Shown here: positions 1-7,914 of the stretch, in pieces
Position numbering within the stretch: the first letter of the stretch is position 1
Layout of the letters: the number at the start of each line of letters is the position of its first letter
DNA from: Flavobacteriaceae bacterium
Lineage (GTDB): Bacteria > Bacteroidota > Bacteroidia > Flavobacteriales > Flavobacteriaceae
Assembly: GCA_013003555.1 (NCBI GenBank)
Contig: JABDIV010000042.1
Span: 1 to 33,477, forward strand
Direction: 5' to 3'
DNA: 33,477 nucleotides
Notes under the pieces: model-generated
The model's input: only the letters and a program-made list of their open reading frames with translations
What the model was told of the DNA's origin: nothing
The model's database searches: none
Program-made: the position numbers and the translations under genes

Positions 1-134
1 TGAATGATTATGTTGATCAATGGTGTGGAACCGATCAGGATGGAAAGATTCTTCCTGTGGGAACCTATTTCTATATCATATACTTCAATTCATCACGTGA
101 ACCAATCACAAGCTGGATTTATTTGAATTACTAA
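1..134 (+). CDS. C-terminal end of a T9SS-secreted protein (gliding-motility CHU_C / type-B sorting domain), partial
   Basis: The reading frame is open from the window edge and stops at TAA 132-134, giving about 43 residues. The tail contains [18 protein letters not shown] followed by a short strand ending SWIYLNY. The pattern 'G-x-x-L-P-x-G-T-Y-F-Y' followed by a G/S-W-x-Y-x-N ending is typical of the CHU_C (gliding motility-associated C-terminal) domain, which acts as a type-B sorting signal for the type IX secretion system. The rest of the protein, probably a large cell-surface adhesin, lies outside the window. The next gene starts only 19 bases downstream, so the two are probably co-transcribed. 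Adhesin, then PorP/SprF, then PorE-like is a common order in Flavobacteriia, where the SprF-like partner can be dedicated to its own cargo. Confidence 0.8.
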   Translation, partial: NDYVDQWCGTDQDGKILPVGTYFYIIYFNSSREPITSWIYLNY

Positions 135-153
135 CGAACCTAACTAATCAATA

Positions 154-1071
154 ATGAAAAGAATATATATCATATTAATTATTTTTCTAATTGCTTATTC
201 ATCACATGGGCAACAGGATCCTCAGTACACACAGTACATGTATAATATGAATGTGATCAATCCGGCCTATGCCGGATCAACGGAAGGCCTGGCGCTTGGA
301 GTGCTTTACAGAAGTCAATGGGCCGGTTTAGACGGGGGGCCAAAAACCTTCACCTTTGCCGCGCATGCACCTGTTGGCGATCGGGTAGGCTTGGGGTTAT
401 CACTTATAGCAGATGAAATCGGTCCGGTTAAAGAGACCAACGCTTTTGTTGACTTCTCATATACCATTCCGGTTACAACCGACACCAAACTGGCATTCGG
501 TTTAAAAGGAGGATTTACCTTTCATGATATCGGAATACAGGAAGGGCTGATCGATCTGATTGATCTTGGTGATCCCTTTTTCGCTCAAAACATAAATGAA
601 ACAACGCCTAATATTGGAGCCGGGGTCTATTTTTATAAACCTGACCGCTATTACATTTCGGTTTCTATGCCTAATCTTCTCGACGCTGTTCATTTGGACT
701 CGAACGGTAATAAGATCGGATCGGAAACACAGCATTTGTTTGCTGCAGCAGGCTATGTATTTGATCTGAGCGAGAATTTTAAGCTGAAGCCACATGGCTT
801 CCTGAAATATGCATCTGAAGCACCGATCAGTTTCGATTTAAACGCCAACCTATTCATGTATGACATTGTAGAGGTCGGGATTGGATATCGATTAGACGAT
901 TCCTTCAGTGGAATGGTAAACTTTCTGGTGACACCTAATTTACGAATCGGTTATGCTTATGACAGTATTCAGTCTGAGCTCGATATCGTTACCAATTCAT
1001 CACACGAAGTGTTTTTGAATTTCGATCTGAATTTTCCAAAGAAGGTATCTCGTTCACCTCGTTATTTTTAA
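154..1071 (+). CDS. PorP/SprF family type IX secretion system outer-membrane protein
   Basis: A 305-residue protein with a signal peptide (about residues 1-19, ending S-H-G before QQDPQYTQYMYN). The mature N-terminus QQDPQYTQYMYN..NPAYAGS is the hallmark of the PorP/SprF family. The remainder alternates in amphipathic strands rich in aromatic residues, as expected for an outer-membrane beta barrel. Family knowledge: PorP/SprF proteins help type IX substrates cross or attach to the outer membrane, and PorP binds the OmpA-like periplasmic protein PorE. The gene sits directly after a CHU_C-domain protein and 19 bases before a PorE-like gene, so it is probably the partner for that cargo. It could be one of several paralogues in the genome rather than the core PorP; the sequence alone does not settle this. 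Confidence 0.9.
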   Translation: MKRIYIILIIFLIAYSSHGQQDPQYTQYMYNMNVINPAYAGSTEGLALGVLYRSQWAGLDGGPKTFTFAAHAPVGDRVGLGLSLIADEIGPVKETNAFVDFSYTIPVTTDTKLAFGLKGGFTFHDIGIQEGLIDLIDLGDPFFAQNINETTPNIGAGVYFYKPDRYYISVSMPNLLDAVHLDSNGNKIGSETQHLFAAAGYVFDLSENFKLKPHGFLKYASEAPISFDLNANLFMYDIVEVGIGYRLDDSFSGMVNFLVTPNLRIGYAYDSIQSELDIVTNSSHEVFLNFDLNFPKKVSRSPRYF

Positions 1072-1090
1072 TCGGTTAAGCTAAAGAATC

Positions 1091-3004
1091 ATGAAAAAAT
1101 TAAATACACTTTTTATAATTGCGTTAGTGAGTAGTTTAAGCTTAACTGCTCAAAATAAGGACACTAAGAAAGCCGATAAACATTATGATAGACTCGAATT
1201 TGTAGATGCGGCCGAGGATTATCTCAAATTGGTAACCGCCGGGAAGGCCGATTCTTATGTTTATAAGCAACTGGCAGATTGCTACTACAATATATTTAAT
1301 ACAGTTGAAGCTGAACGGTGGTATGCAAAGGCTCTTGAAGGATCTCAAAATCCTGAACTCATCTATCGTTATTCTCAAATGTTGAAAGCCAATGGCAAAT
1401 ACGATGAATCGAATAAATGGATGGATAAGTTTGCTGAAATGCGACCGGGAGATGACAGGGCTCTGGCATTCAGAAAAAATCCTGATTATCTTCCGAAGTT
1501 ATTGGAGAAAGGGAAAAAATTCAATGTGCAGAATCTTTCTATCAATTCTCCTAATTCGGACTTTGGTGGAACAGTGCAAGGCAGTAAATTATACATTACT
1601 TCTGCACGGAATGATGCCAGAAAAACCTATGGATGGAACGCCCAGCCATATTTGGATATCTATGAGTTCACCATTGCAGATGATGGGTCTTACATGGCCG
1701 AAAACCTGCTAAGTGGAAAGATCAATACAAGATATCATGAAGGCATCGTAAGTTTTAGTCCGGATGGCAAAACCATGTATTTCTCGAGAGACAGCCATTC
1801 AGAGAATATGTTTGTCAAAGATTCAGTAACTCGAAATAAGCTTGGTGTTTTACAGCTTTATCGAAGCAATTTATTATCGGATGGATGGAGCGATGTTGAA
1901 CCGCTTCCTTTTAATAGCGCGAATTATTCTGTAAAAAATCCGTCGGTTAGCCCGGACGGAAAAACGCTTTATTTTGCTTCCGATATGCCAGGAGGATTTG
2001 GAAACTTCGATATTTATAAGGCCTCAATAGGTGATGACGGACGATTGGGTGAACCTACAAATCTGGGACAAAAAGTGAATACCGAAGGCCAGGAAATGTT
2101 TCCATTCTATAGCAGTAACGGCACCCTATATTTCTCATCAGACGGTCATCTAGGTCTGGGAGGAATGGATGTTTTTCATACAAGGGAAATCGATGGAAAA
2201 ATTGCTCCGATTCGAAATGGTGGTGTTCCATTAAACAGTAATGCCGACGATTTTGCTTTTAGAATTAACGAAGACACCGGAGAAGGTTTTGTTTCGTCCA
2301 ACAGAGACGGGGGTTTAGGCAGTGATGACATATATGCCATAAAAAAATTACAACCGCTTTGCGATGTTCTTATCAGTGCAAGTGTTACCGATTCGAAAAC
2401 CGGAAACCCACTTAGCGGTGCCATGGTTTCTATTGTCGATGATGAAGGCAACAAAGTATCCACGAAGGCAACCAATAGTGATGGCGTTGCTGAGTTCATG
2501 ATTGAATGTGAAACCGATACTAAGCTCGAGGTGACCATGGATGATTATGAAAGCAGCATAACCGATGTTGAGGGCACAAGTGAGGAAGAGGTAAATGTGA
2601 ATATTCCTTTGAATCCAATCGAGCAAATTGTGGTTGATGATCAAGTGGAATTAAATCCGATTTATTTTGACTATGATAAATCAAATGTAACTGCAAAAGC
2701 GGCCTTTGAACTCGACAAACTCGTTCAGGTGATGACCAAATATCCAGAAATGGTTATTCGTGCCGAATCACATACCGATACTCGTGGCTCGAATTCATAC
2801 AATCAGCGTTTATCGGAACGACGAGCGAAAACGACCGTTCAATATGTGATCTCTAAAGGAATTGATGCTGCCAGAATTACGGGAGAAGGAAAGGGAGAGA
2901 ATGAACTTAAGGTTGATTGTGGATCGAACTGTACAGATGATGAACATCAATTGAATCGCCGCTCTGAATTTATAATCGTAAGTGGAAATCCTAATTCAAA
3001 ATAA
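1091..3004 (+). CDS. PorE-like OmpA family protein (TPR, PD40 propeller, carboxypeptidase-regulatory, OmpA domains)
   Basis: A 637-residue protein. The order is: signal peptide (1-20, ending SLTA before QNKD); TPR-like helices (about 25-135); a beta-propeller of WD40-like PD40 repeats (about 145-420, with FSPDGKTMYFSRD, SVSPDGKTLYFASD and a third YSSNGTLYFSSD); a carboxypeptidase-regulatory-like domain (about 425-510); and a C-terminal OmpA domain (about 515-637). The OmpA part keeps the peptidoglycan-binding pattern SHTDTRGS..YNQRLSERRA. This four-domain order matches PorE of Porphyromonas gingivalis, which links the type IX machine or its PorP partner to peptidoglycan. There is no lipobox cysteine, so it is probably soluble in the periplasm. 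It closes the operon; a strong terminator follows 35 bases after the stop. Confidence 0.9.
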   Translation: MKKLNTLFIIALVSSLSLTAQNKDTKKADKHYDRLEFVDAAEDYLKLVTAGKADSYVYKQLADCYYNIFNTVEAERWYAKALEGSQNPELIYRYSQMLKANGKYDESNKWMDKFAEMRPGDDRALAFRKNPDYLPKLLEKGKKFNVQNLSINSPNSDFGGTVQGSKLYITSARNDARKTYGWNAQPYLDIYEFTIADDGSYMAENLLSGKINTRYHEGIVSFSPDGKTMYFSRDSHSENMFVKDSVTRNKLGVLQLYRSNLLSDGWSDVEPLPFNSANYSVKNPSVSPDGKTLYFASDMPGGFGNFDIYKASIGDDGRLGEPTNLGQKVNTEGQEMFPFYSSNGTLYFSSDGHLGLGGMDVFHTREIDGKIAPIRNGGVPLNSNADDFAFRINEDTGEGFVSSNRDGGLGSDDIYAIKKLQPLCDVLISASVTDSKTGNPLSGAMVSIVDDEGNKVSTKATNSDGVAEFMIECETDTKLEVTMDDYESSITDVEGTSEEEVNVNIPLNPIEQIVVDDQVELNPIYFDYDKSNVTAKAAFELDKLVQVMTKYPEMVIRAESHTDTRGSNSYNQRLSERRAKTTVQYVISKGIDAARITGEGKGENELKVDCGSNCTDDEHQLNRRSEFIIVSGNPNSK

Positions 3005-3038
3005 ATTGATTTCAAATAACTAACTAACCATTAACTTG

Positions 3039-3065
3039 AGCCCCGGCAGAAGCCGGGGCTTTTTT
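3039..3065 (+). terminator. Rho-independent terminator after the porP-porE operon
   Basis: A perfect 9-bp GC-rich stem (AGCCCCGGC at 3039-3047, GCCGGGGCT at 3052-3060) with an AGAA loop is followed by a run of six T. It lies 35 bases after the stop of the PorE-like gene. The T tail touches the stop region of the convergent gene at 3064. Confidence 0.93.
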
Positions 3066-3444
3066 ATGCATCGAGTTTCATCAAAATGATCGAAAGGACA
3101 ATTCCCAATATTGGAATTAGCCATAACGACATGATATGACGTTTTTCACTTTTGGAGGCATTATATTTTGCCTTTTTAATTGCCTGTTTGCGTCCCGTAT
3201 ATTGCATCCAGTTGTTGAAATATAGAACAACGATTATAACAGCAAACAACACCCAGGCCTGAAATGAATTTATTACAGTCATATGCATGCTTTTCAGAAA
3301 TTTCGACAGGACAACGCCTAATATAAGAACCGCAAGAGTTTGCACAAGGGTAATATAGATCAACGCTATTTTTCTTGCATGACGCGGTATACGTGTCTTG
3401 TAATATTGAAACACTTGAAGAAATAGCGAATAAAATGTACCCAT
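3064..3444 (-). CDS. Small three-helix membrane protein of unknown function
   Basis: A 126-residue protein starting at ATG (MGTFYSLFLQVF). Three hydrophobic segments are visible: about 27-47 (ALIYITLVQTLAVLILGVV), 62-79 (FQAWVLFAVIIVVLYFN) and 106-122 (LWLIPILGIVLSIIL). A basic loop (GRKQAIKKAKYNASKSEKRH) separates helices 2 and 3. I do not recognise a named family; similar short membrane proteins are common in Flavobacteriaceae. It is convergent with the porP-porE operon and lies downstream of the terminator of the DUF5689 gene, so it needs its own promoter, which I could not place. It has no catalytic motif. It counts as a real gene because its hydrophobic pattern is regular and no competing frame explains the region. 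Confidence 0.72.
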   Translation of the reverse strand: MGTFYSLFLQVFQYYKTRIPRHARKIALIYITLVQTLAVLILGVVLSKFLKSMHMTVINSFQAWVLFAVIIVVLYFNNWMQYTGRKQAIKKAKYNASKSEKRHIMSLWLIPILGIVLSIILMKLDA

Positions 3445-3465
3445 TGATTTATCTCCGTCAGATAT

Positions 3466-3497
3466 AAAAAAACCACATCGAGAATGATGTGGTTTTT
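3466..3497 (-). terminator. Terminator after the DUF5689 lipoprotein gene
   Basis: A 9-bp stem (AACCACATC at 3471-3479 and GATGTGGTT at 3486-3494) has a 6-base loop and is flanked by A and T runs. Read on the minus strand it follows the stop at 3513 and ends in a run of seven T, so it terminates the receptor/DUF5689 transcript. Confidence 0.88.
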
Positions 3498-3512
3498 CTT
3501 TAATTTTTAATA

Positions 3513-4904
3513 TTAATTTCCAGTTACTTCAACATTATCTATATGATATCTGGTTGTTGGTCCGGGATCGGCTCCCTGGTAGAAGAATCCTATATGAATA
3601 TCTCCATCCAGACATGATATATTAACCGGCCCTACCGGTTCGAAGCTGCCAAAACCACTGGGGTTACCTTCAGGAATAATCACATCAAGCGGAGTCCAGT
3701 CAGCGGTTGTAGGATCGCCTGTAAAATTTGTTGACGCCCAAACCGTAAGTATATTTCCGTTATTAAAATTGGTTTGTACATCAAAACTTAACTCCTCTCC
3801 GGTTGTAGCATCCAGGTTGATCGTCGGAGTGATTAACCACACATCGATTGGATCTTCATTTGAATTAAATCCAGATATCTGGGCATAAGCATTTCCGCTA
3901 AAGCTACCGATTACCCAATCCTCGGTTCCGCCGCCAACATTGGCATTTGTCCATCCTTCGGCTCCATAGCCACCAAAACCTTCAAAATCTTCCTCCCAAA
4001 AAACAGTGCCGCCTCCGCTTGGTGTTTCACAGAATAAGAAATCAGGATCACAGCGGGTATCATTATCAAAAACGATATCGGAAGCCGAATTAACAACGAT
4101 ATTAAAGGTATCTCCAAAGAAGTTCTTTGTGAGTATAGCTTTCATAGAACCGCGGTTTACAGGCAGCTGAAGGCCTTTAAAATCAGCAAAGGTGCTCGTG
4201 CTAAATACAGCAGTAGTTCCATTGGCACAATCTTCCAGAACACGCTCCCCATCAAACTCATCAAGCGGCTCAGCTGCGAAGGTCAATGGATTGTCAATTA
4301 GAACCTGGCTCCGTTGAAACTGAACATCCTGTAGTTCTATGTATAAATTCGTTTTACTGTCAGACAGTTCATTTAAACCAAGAGGTAGTGGTACAAGCAT
4401 TCCTTGTTCCGATGACCTGGCAAGGACGTCACCTTCTAGCGGACCTGGTATTTGTTCAATAAAATCGCCTTCCCTAATACCAAGGGTCAAAACGCCGTTA
4501 TCGAGCCCAACACTTAAACCATCGAGTTTTACATAAATTTTACGCCCTAAATCATAGCGTGTAAAAAGCGGGTTCTGGTCGATTGCTACTTTAATTCCCC
4601 TTGTTGGATTTTCAAGTTTATCCTGTAAAATTATTTCCTCGAAAAAGTTACCAGCCTCATCGCTTGAAATGACATAGCCCTCCATATAGGAAGACGTTTC
4701 TTCAAAGGTGTGGGCTATCTCTCCATCTAAGGCGGCCTGAGAATAAAATCCATAAACAGCATCAATAGTGATCACAGGGCCATCAAGTACAGGTTCTGTT
4801 ATCGAAATATTTGGCGTGTTAAATTCATCATCCTGAACACAAGACGTTATGACAAGCAAACCTAGAAATAGGGTTGCCAGCTTTCTTATTGGCATTGATT
4901 TCAT
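3513..4904 (-). CDS. DUF5689 domain lipoprotein with C-terminal choice-of-anchor J-like domain
   Basis: Starting at the ATG at 4904 the protein has 463 residues and a compact lipoprotein signal (MKSMPIRKL..LLVITSC) with the lipidated cysteine at residue 22; an in-frame ATG at 4934 would add 10 residues before it. After the cysteine comes VQDDEFNTPNI, then a DUF5689-type region (about 40-270), with the typical opening ..ITIDAVYGFYSQ..EGYVISSDEAGNFFEEIILQD. The last 150 residues (from WEEDFEGFGGYGAEGWTNAN to YHIDNVEV) match the choice-of-anchor J / MAM-like jelly-roll pattern of Bacteroidota surface proteins. It is the second gene after a TonB-dependent receptor. By analogy with SusD-type partners I infer a surface-exposed lipoprotein that binds substrate or acts with the receptor; the ligand is unknown. 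A terminator follows. Confidence 0.85.
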   Translation of the reverse strand: MKSMPIRKLATLFLGLLVITSCVQDDEFNTPNISITEPVLDGPVITIDAVYGFYSQAALDGEIAHTFEETSSYMEGYVISSDEAGNFFEEIILQDKLENPTRGIKVAIDQNPLFTRYDLGRKIYVKLDGLSVGLDNGVLTLGIREGDFIEQIPGPLEGDVLARSSEQGMLVPLPLGLNELSDSKTNLYIELQDVQFQRSQVLIDNPLTFAAEPLDEFDGERVLEDCANGTTAVFSTSTFADFKGLQLPVNRGSMKAILTKNFFGDTFNIVVNSASDIVFDNDTRCDPDFLFCETPSGGGTVFWEEDFEGFGGYGAEGWTNANVGGGTEDWVIGSFSGNAYAQISGFNSNEDPIDVWLITPTINLDATTGEELSFDVQTNFNNGNILTVWASTNFTGDPTTADWTPLDVIIPEGNPSGFGSFEPVGPVNISCLDGDIHIGFFYQGADPGPTTRYHIDNVEVTGN

Positions 4905-4940
4905 TATTCTGAGATATTTATTTTGTTCTGTCATGTTGTG

Positions 4941-7772
4941 TTAAAATCTGAAATATAGGTTTAAATAATAGGTTGTTCCGTTACCGAAGAAATAACGGCT
5001 TCCGAATACGGGGCCATAGTCCCTTGATTTATCTTCAAGGACATCATTATAGTTAGCCAGACGAGATTGTTCAAATCCGCCGGTCTTATATTCCTGATCC
5101 AGAACGTTATTAATTGTTGCGAAAAAACCAACAAAATAATCATTGATTTTCCAGGATTTTCCTCCGATGATATTTACCAGAAAGTAATCGTTGAATTCTT
5201 CCTGTTTAAGCAGGTCTCTAGCAACATTATCATCATATCCATTGATGGGGAGTCCGTCATAATCCAATCCGAAATTTTCAGATCGTGCCAATGCGCTAAC
5301 GTCGACATAAGCATTAGAAAAATAGTTGGTTGTAGCCCCGACCCACCAGAAGTCTGGGTCACGATATTCAAATCCGAGCTGATAGGCACGTTCAGGGCCA
5401 CCTGCTACATGATAATCTTTTAAAAATGTTTTCCCGTCACCAAAACGCAATTCCCCTGGAAAATCGTCACTTGTCAAATAGAGATCCGGGTTATTCGCAT
5501 AGGTATATTGGCCAACCGACGCTGCGGCTTTCAATTTAATGGTCGGTGTTATTTGAGCTTCTATACCCAGCTCGGCACCGATATGCCGTCTTTCAATATT
5601 GGTCATCACCTCCTGAACAAACGCATCTTCCTCTATGCCCAATCCGGCGAGATTTTCGGTAAAATAAAACGCAATATCAGAGCCGTCACTAAAATTGGTA
5701 TAAAATCCTGTCAATCTCGCTTTTACCAGGGGAGAGCGATAGATGTAACTCGCATCGATTGAATTGATAGTCTCTTCGGTCAAACCTGTCACGACATTAT
5801 TGTTCTGACGTGAATTGCTAAAGGAATTTCGAATAGACGGGGCCTTGGTGAAGTATGCAGCATTCACATCGAGCAAGTGCCGGCCGGTAAATTTATAGAC
5901 CAGGCCGCCCTTTATTCCATAGGTTGAAAAATCGAGTTTTTCACTTTTCCCAAATGAATTCCCGATAAAATATCCATTTTCAAAAAGACCATTTCTTTGG
6001 TAGGTCGTTTTACCGATGTTTGCACCGACATAGAAATCAATTTTACTGTATTTGAATTGGGCCTGGGCAAATCCATTGATCACGTTGGCATCGATTTCAA
6101 AATTATATTTGTAGCGATCGCCTTCAACTACAACCCTATTCGGGTTATTGGTATCACTTTGAGCGATATCGGTTAAGACAAAGGAAGACTGCGGATCCTC
6201 TTCAGCGAATGAATCAACATCGAGATAAGCTGTTGCTCCCAGTAAATCTTTTAAATTGGCGAAATTCTCACTGTTCAATTTTCGATAACTCAGGCTGGCA
6301 TTTAGTGTGACCTTATCGGATATTTCAGTATTAAGAATTGTATTTGCTGTAAATTGGGTGTCATCGTTGCGATCTTCCTGTATGGCATAAGTAGCTGTGT
6401 TTCCCGGTAAGGCGTTTGCTTCATATAGATCTGCCCAATCTAACTGGCCATTAGTAACAAACTCCTGTTGATGAACAAAGGCATTTTGAAAGTCTAATGG
6501 AGTGGGGTTGTCAAATCGCAAATGATAACTCGGTAAGTTTTGATAGTAAGCCGGGTCAGGATTTCGCGCACCACCTGAATAGAATGTTTCGCCATTAGGG
6601 CCGATCTCCAGTTGTGTGCCGCCATTGTCTATTCGTGTATTTCCAATTTTTCCGAATTGATACGCCATGTTAGTATTCAAACTGGTTTTCTCGGAAAGTT
6701 GCCAAAAGTGATTTAACATCAGGATCGGCTCTATGACATCTCTAACCCTTGAATTGCGCAAATCGCCTTCCTGACGGCCCCAAAACGGATTATATTCGCG
6801 CCCTTTCAAGCGATTAACCTCATCGGTAACCGCCGTTGACCGACCTCGTCGGTTTTGAGCATAAATACCGGTGAAATTCAAACTGTGATTATCACCCAAT
6901 TGTTTTTCAACAGCCGCGAAGAATGAATTTGAATCATAAAGTGTTCCGTCGATATATCCTTCATCACCAAAACGCCTTGAAGCCAGGACCGAATACGACC
7001 ATCCTCCTTCTAATAAACCCGAACTGTAACTACCCATCAATCGACCTTGATAAGAGCGATTTGCTGAAGCAACTGAGACCCTTCCTCCTTTGCGATATTT
7101 TGACGCCCGCATAATGATATTGGTCGTTCCGGCTAAATCCCCGAAGTTATATTCATTAGCTGCTATACCTCTTGAGAATACTTGATTTCGCTGTACATCA
7201 TTCAATCCACCCCAATTTGCCCACTGTGGTCTTCCATTAAACTGTTTGTTCATTTCAACTCCGTTGATAAGAACTTTTCCATTGGCATTATCTAAACCGC
7301 GTGGCCTGAAAAAGGTTGAACTGAAATCATAAGCTGCAGCATTGAGAAACACATCTCTCGACGATTGTAACAAGCCGGAGATATTATCTGTGAAGCCTTC
7401 ATCGGCATTCAGTTCATCATCCGACAGCGATATGATGAAATCATTGTTTGCAGTAAGATCAATTTCCAGGGTCATATCGGTAATGTTAACGGTCTGACCT
7501 TCATTCACCACAATGGGGTAACGCTTGCTTACATATCCAGCTTTCGAAACCACGAGCACTTGTTCACCGAGGGGAACATCCGCATCAAATCGAAAAACAC
7601 CGAGTTCATCGGTCATGGTTGATTGCTGGGTTTCTTCAATAGTTATCGTCGCTTCCGTAATGGGTTCTCCTGTGGCTGTCTCGATAACACTGCCGGTAAT
7701 TATTGTTTGTTGAGAAAAGGCTGGAAAAACCAAAAGGAGTCCGAACAAGCAGATCCAAGAATGTATTTTCAT
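4941..7772 (-). CDS. TonB-dependent receptor with N-terminal carboxypeptidase-regulatory-like domain
   Basis: A 943-residue protein. A signal peptide (1-20, ending PAFS before QQTIITGS) is followed by a carboxypeptidase-regulatory-like domain (about 24-105: GSVIETATGEPITEATITI..TDELGVFRF..). A plug-like domain comes next (about 125-235), with FRPRGLDNANGKVLINGVEM and a run resembling GDLAGTTNIIMR. The rest is a long barrel rich in aromatic and Asn/Asp turns and ends YYLNLYFRF, a terminal aromatic typical of barrels folded by BamA. I see no clear TonB box. It is not a classic SusC: there is no SusD next to it but a DUF5689 lipoprotein 36 bases downstream (or 6, if that gene starts at its upstream ATG). 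Divergent to it is a secreted nuclease/phosphatase, which may hint that it imports nucleic-acid or phosphate-ester breakdown products; that is inference only. Confidence 0.9.
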   Translation of the reverse strand: MKIHSWICLFGLLLVFPAFSQQTIITGSVIETATGEPITEATITIEETQQSTMTDELGVFRFDADVPLGEQVLVVSKAGYVSKRYPIVVNEGQTVNITDMTLEIDLTANNDFIISLSDDELNADEGFTDNISGLLQSSRDVFLNAAAYDFSSTFFRPRGLDNANGKVLINGVEMNKQFNGRPQWANWGGLNDVQRNQVFSRGIAANEYNFGDLAGTTNIIMRASKYRKGGRVSVASANRSYQGRLMGSYSSGLLEGGWSYSVLASRRFGDEGYIDGTLYDSNSFFAAVEKQLGDNHSLNFTGIYAQNRRGRSTAVTDEVNRLKGREYNPFWGRQEGDLRNSRVRDVIEPILMLNHFWQLSEKTSLNTNMAYQFGKIGNTRIDNGGTQLEIGPNGETFYSGGARNPDPAYYQNLPSYHLRFDNPTPLDFQNAFVHQQEFVTNGQLDWADLYEANALPGNTATYAIQEDRNDDTQFTANTILNTEISDKVTLNASLSYRKLNSENFANLKDLLGATAYLDVDSFAEEDPQSSFVLTDIAQSDTNNPNRVVVEGDRYKYNFEIDANVINGFAQAQFKYSKIDFYVGANIGKTTYQRNGLFENGYFIGNSFGKSEKLDFSTYGIKGGLVYKFTGRHLLDVNAAYFTKAPSIRNSFSNSRQNNNVVTGLTEETINSIDASYIYRSPLVKARLTGFYTNFSDGSDIAFYFTENLAGLGIEEDAFVQEVMTNIERRHIGAELGIEAQITPTIKLKAAASVGQYTYANNPDLYLTSDDFPGELRFGDGKTFLKDYHVAGGPERAYQLGFEYRDPDFWWVGATTNYFSNAYVDVSALARSENFGLDYDGLPINGYDDNVARDLLKQEEFNDYFLVNIIGGKSWKINDYFVGFFATINNVLDQEYKTGGFEQSRLANYNDVLEDKSRDYGPVFGSRYFFGNGTTYYLNLYFRF

Positions 7773-7831
7773 AATTCAAATTAAAATTGGCATACGGTTG
7801 ACACCTTACTTTAATGATTATTTCAGGCTCT

Positions 7832-7839
7832 CAAATTTA
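7832..7839 (-). promoter_or_regulatory. Possible -7 box for the TonB receptor-DUF5689 operon
   Basis: On the minus strand this is TAAATTTG, an exact match to the Bacteroidota -7 consensus TAnnTTTG, about 60 bases before the receptor start. No good TTG -33 element is seen at the expected distance, so the call rests on the -7 box alone. Confidence 0.35.
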
Positions 7840-7859
7840 CATTATTTATCATTAATATT

Positions 7860-7867
7860 TACTTTTG
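7860..7867 (+). promoter_or_regulatory. Possible -7 box for the secreted nuclease gene
   Basis: TACTTTTG matches the Bacteroidota -7 consensus TAnnTTTG exactly, 47 bases before the ATG at 7915. No clear TTG -33 element lies 17-23 bases upstream. It sits only 20 bases from the oppositely oriented -7 box of the receptor operon. Confidence 0.38.
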
Positions 7868-7914
7868 GCTTAACATTTGATTGCTATTTTAACGCAATAA
7901 TAAATCAGCCATTC

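Noticed and set aside
2176..2538. Minus-strand frame of 120 codons within the PorE-like gene
   Set aside because: Antisense shadow of a gene with clear domains; no signal or motif of its own.
7798..7914. Upstream extension of the nuclease frame (39 extra codons)
   Set aside because: It would remove the signal peptide from the N-terminus and run through the promoter region; the ATG at 7915 gives a clean signal.
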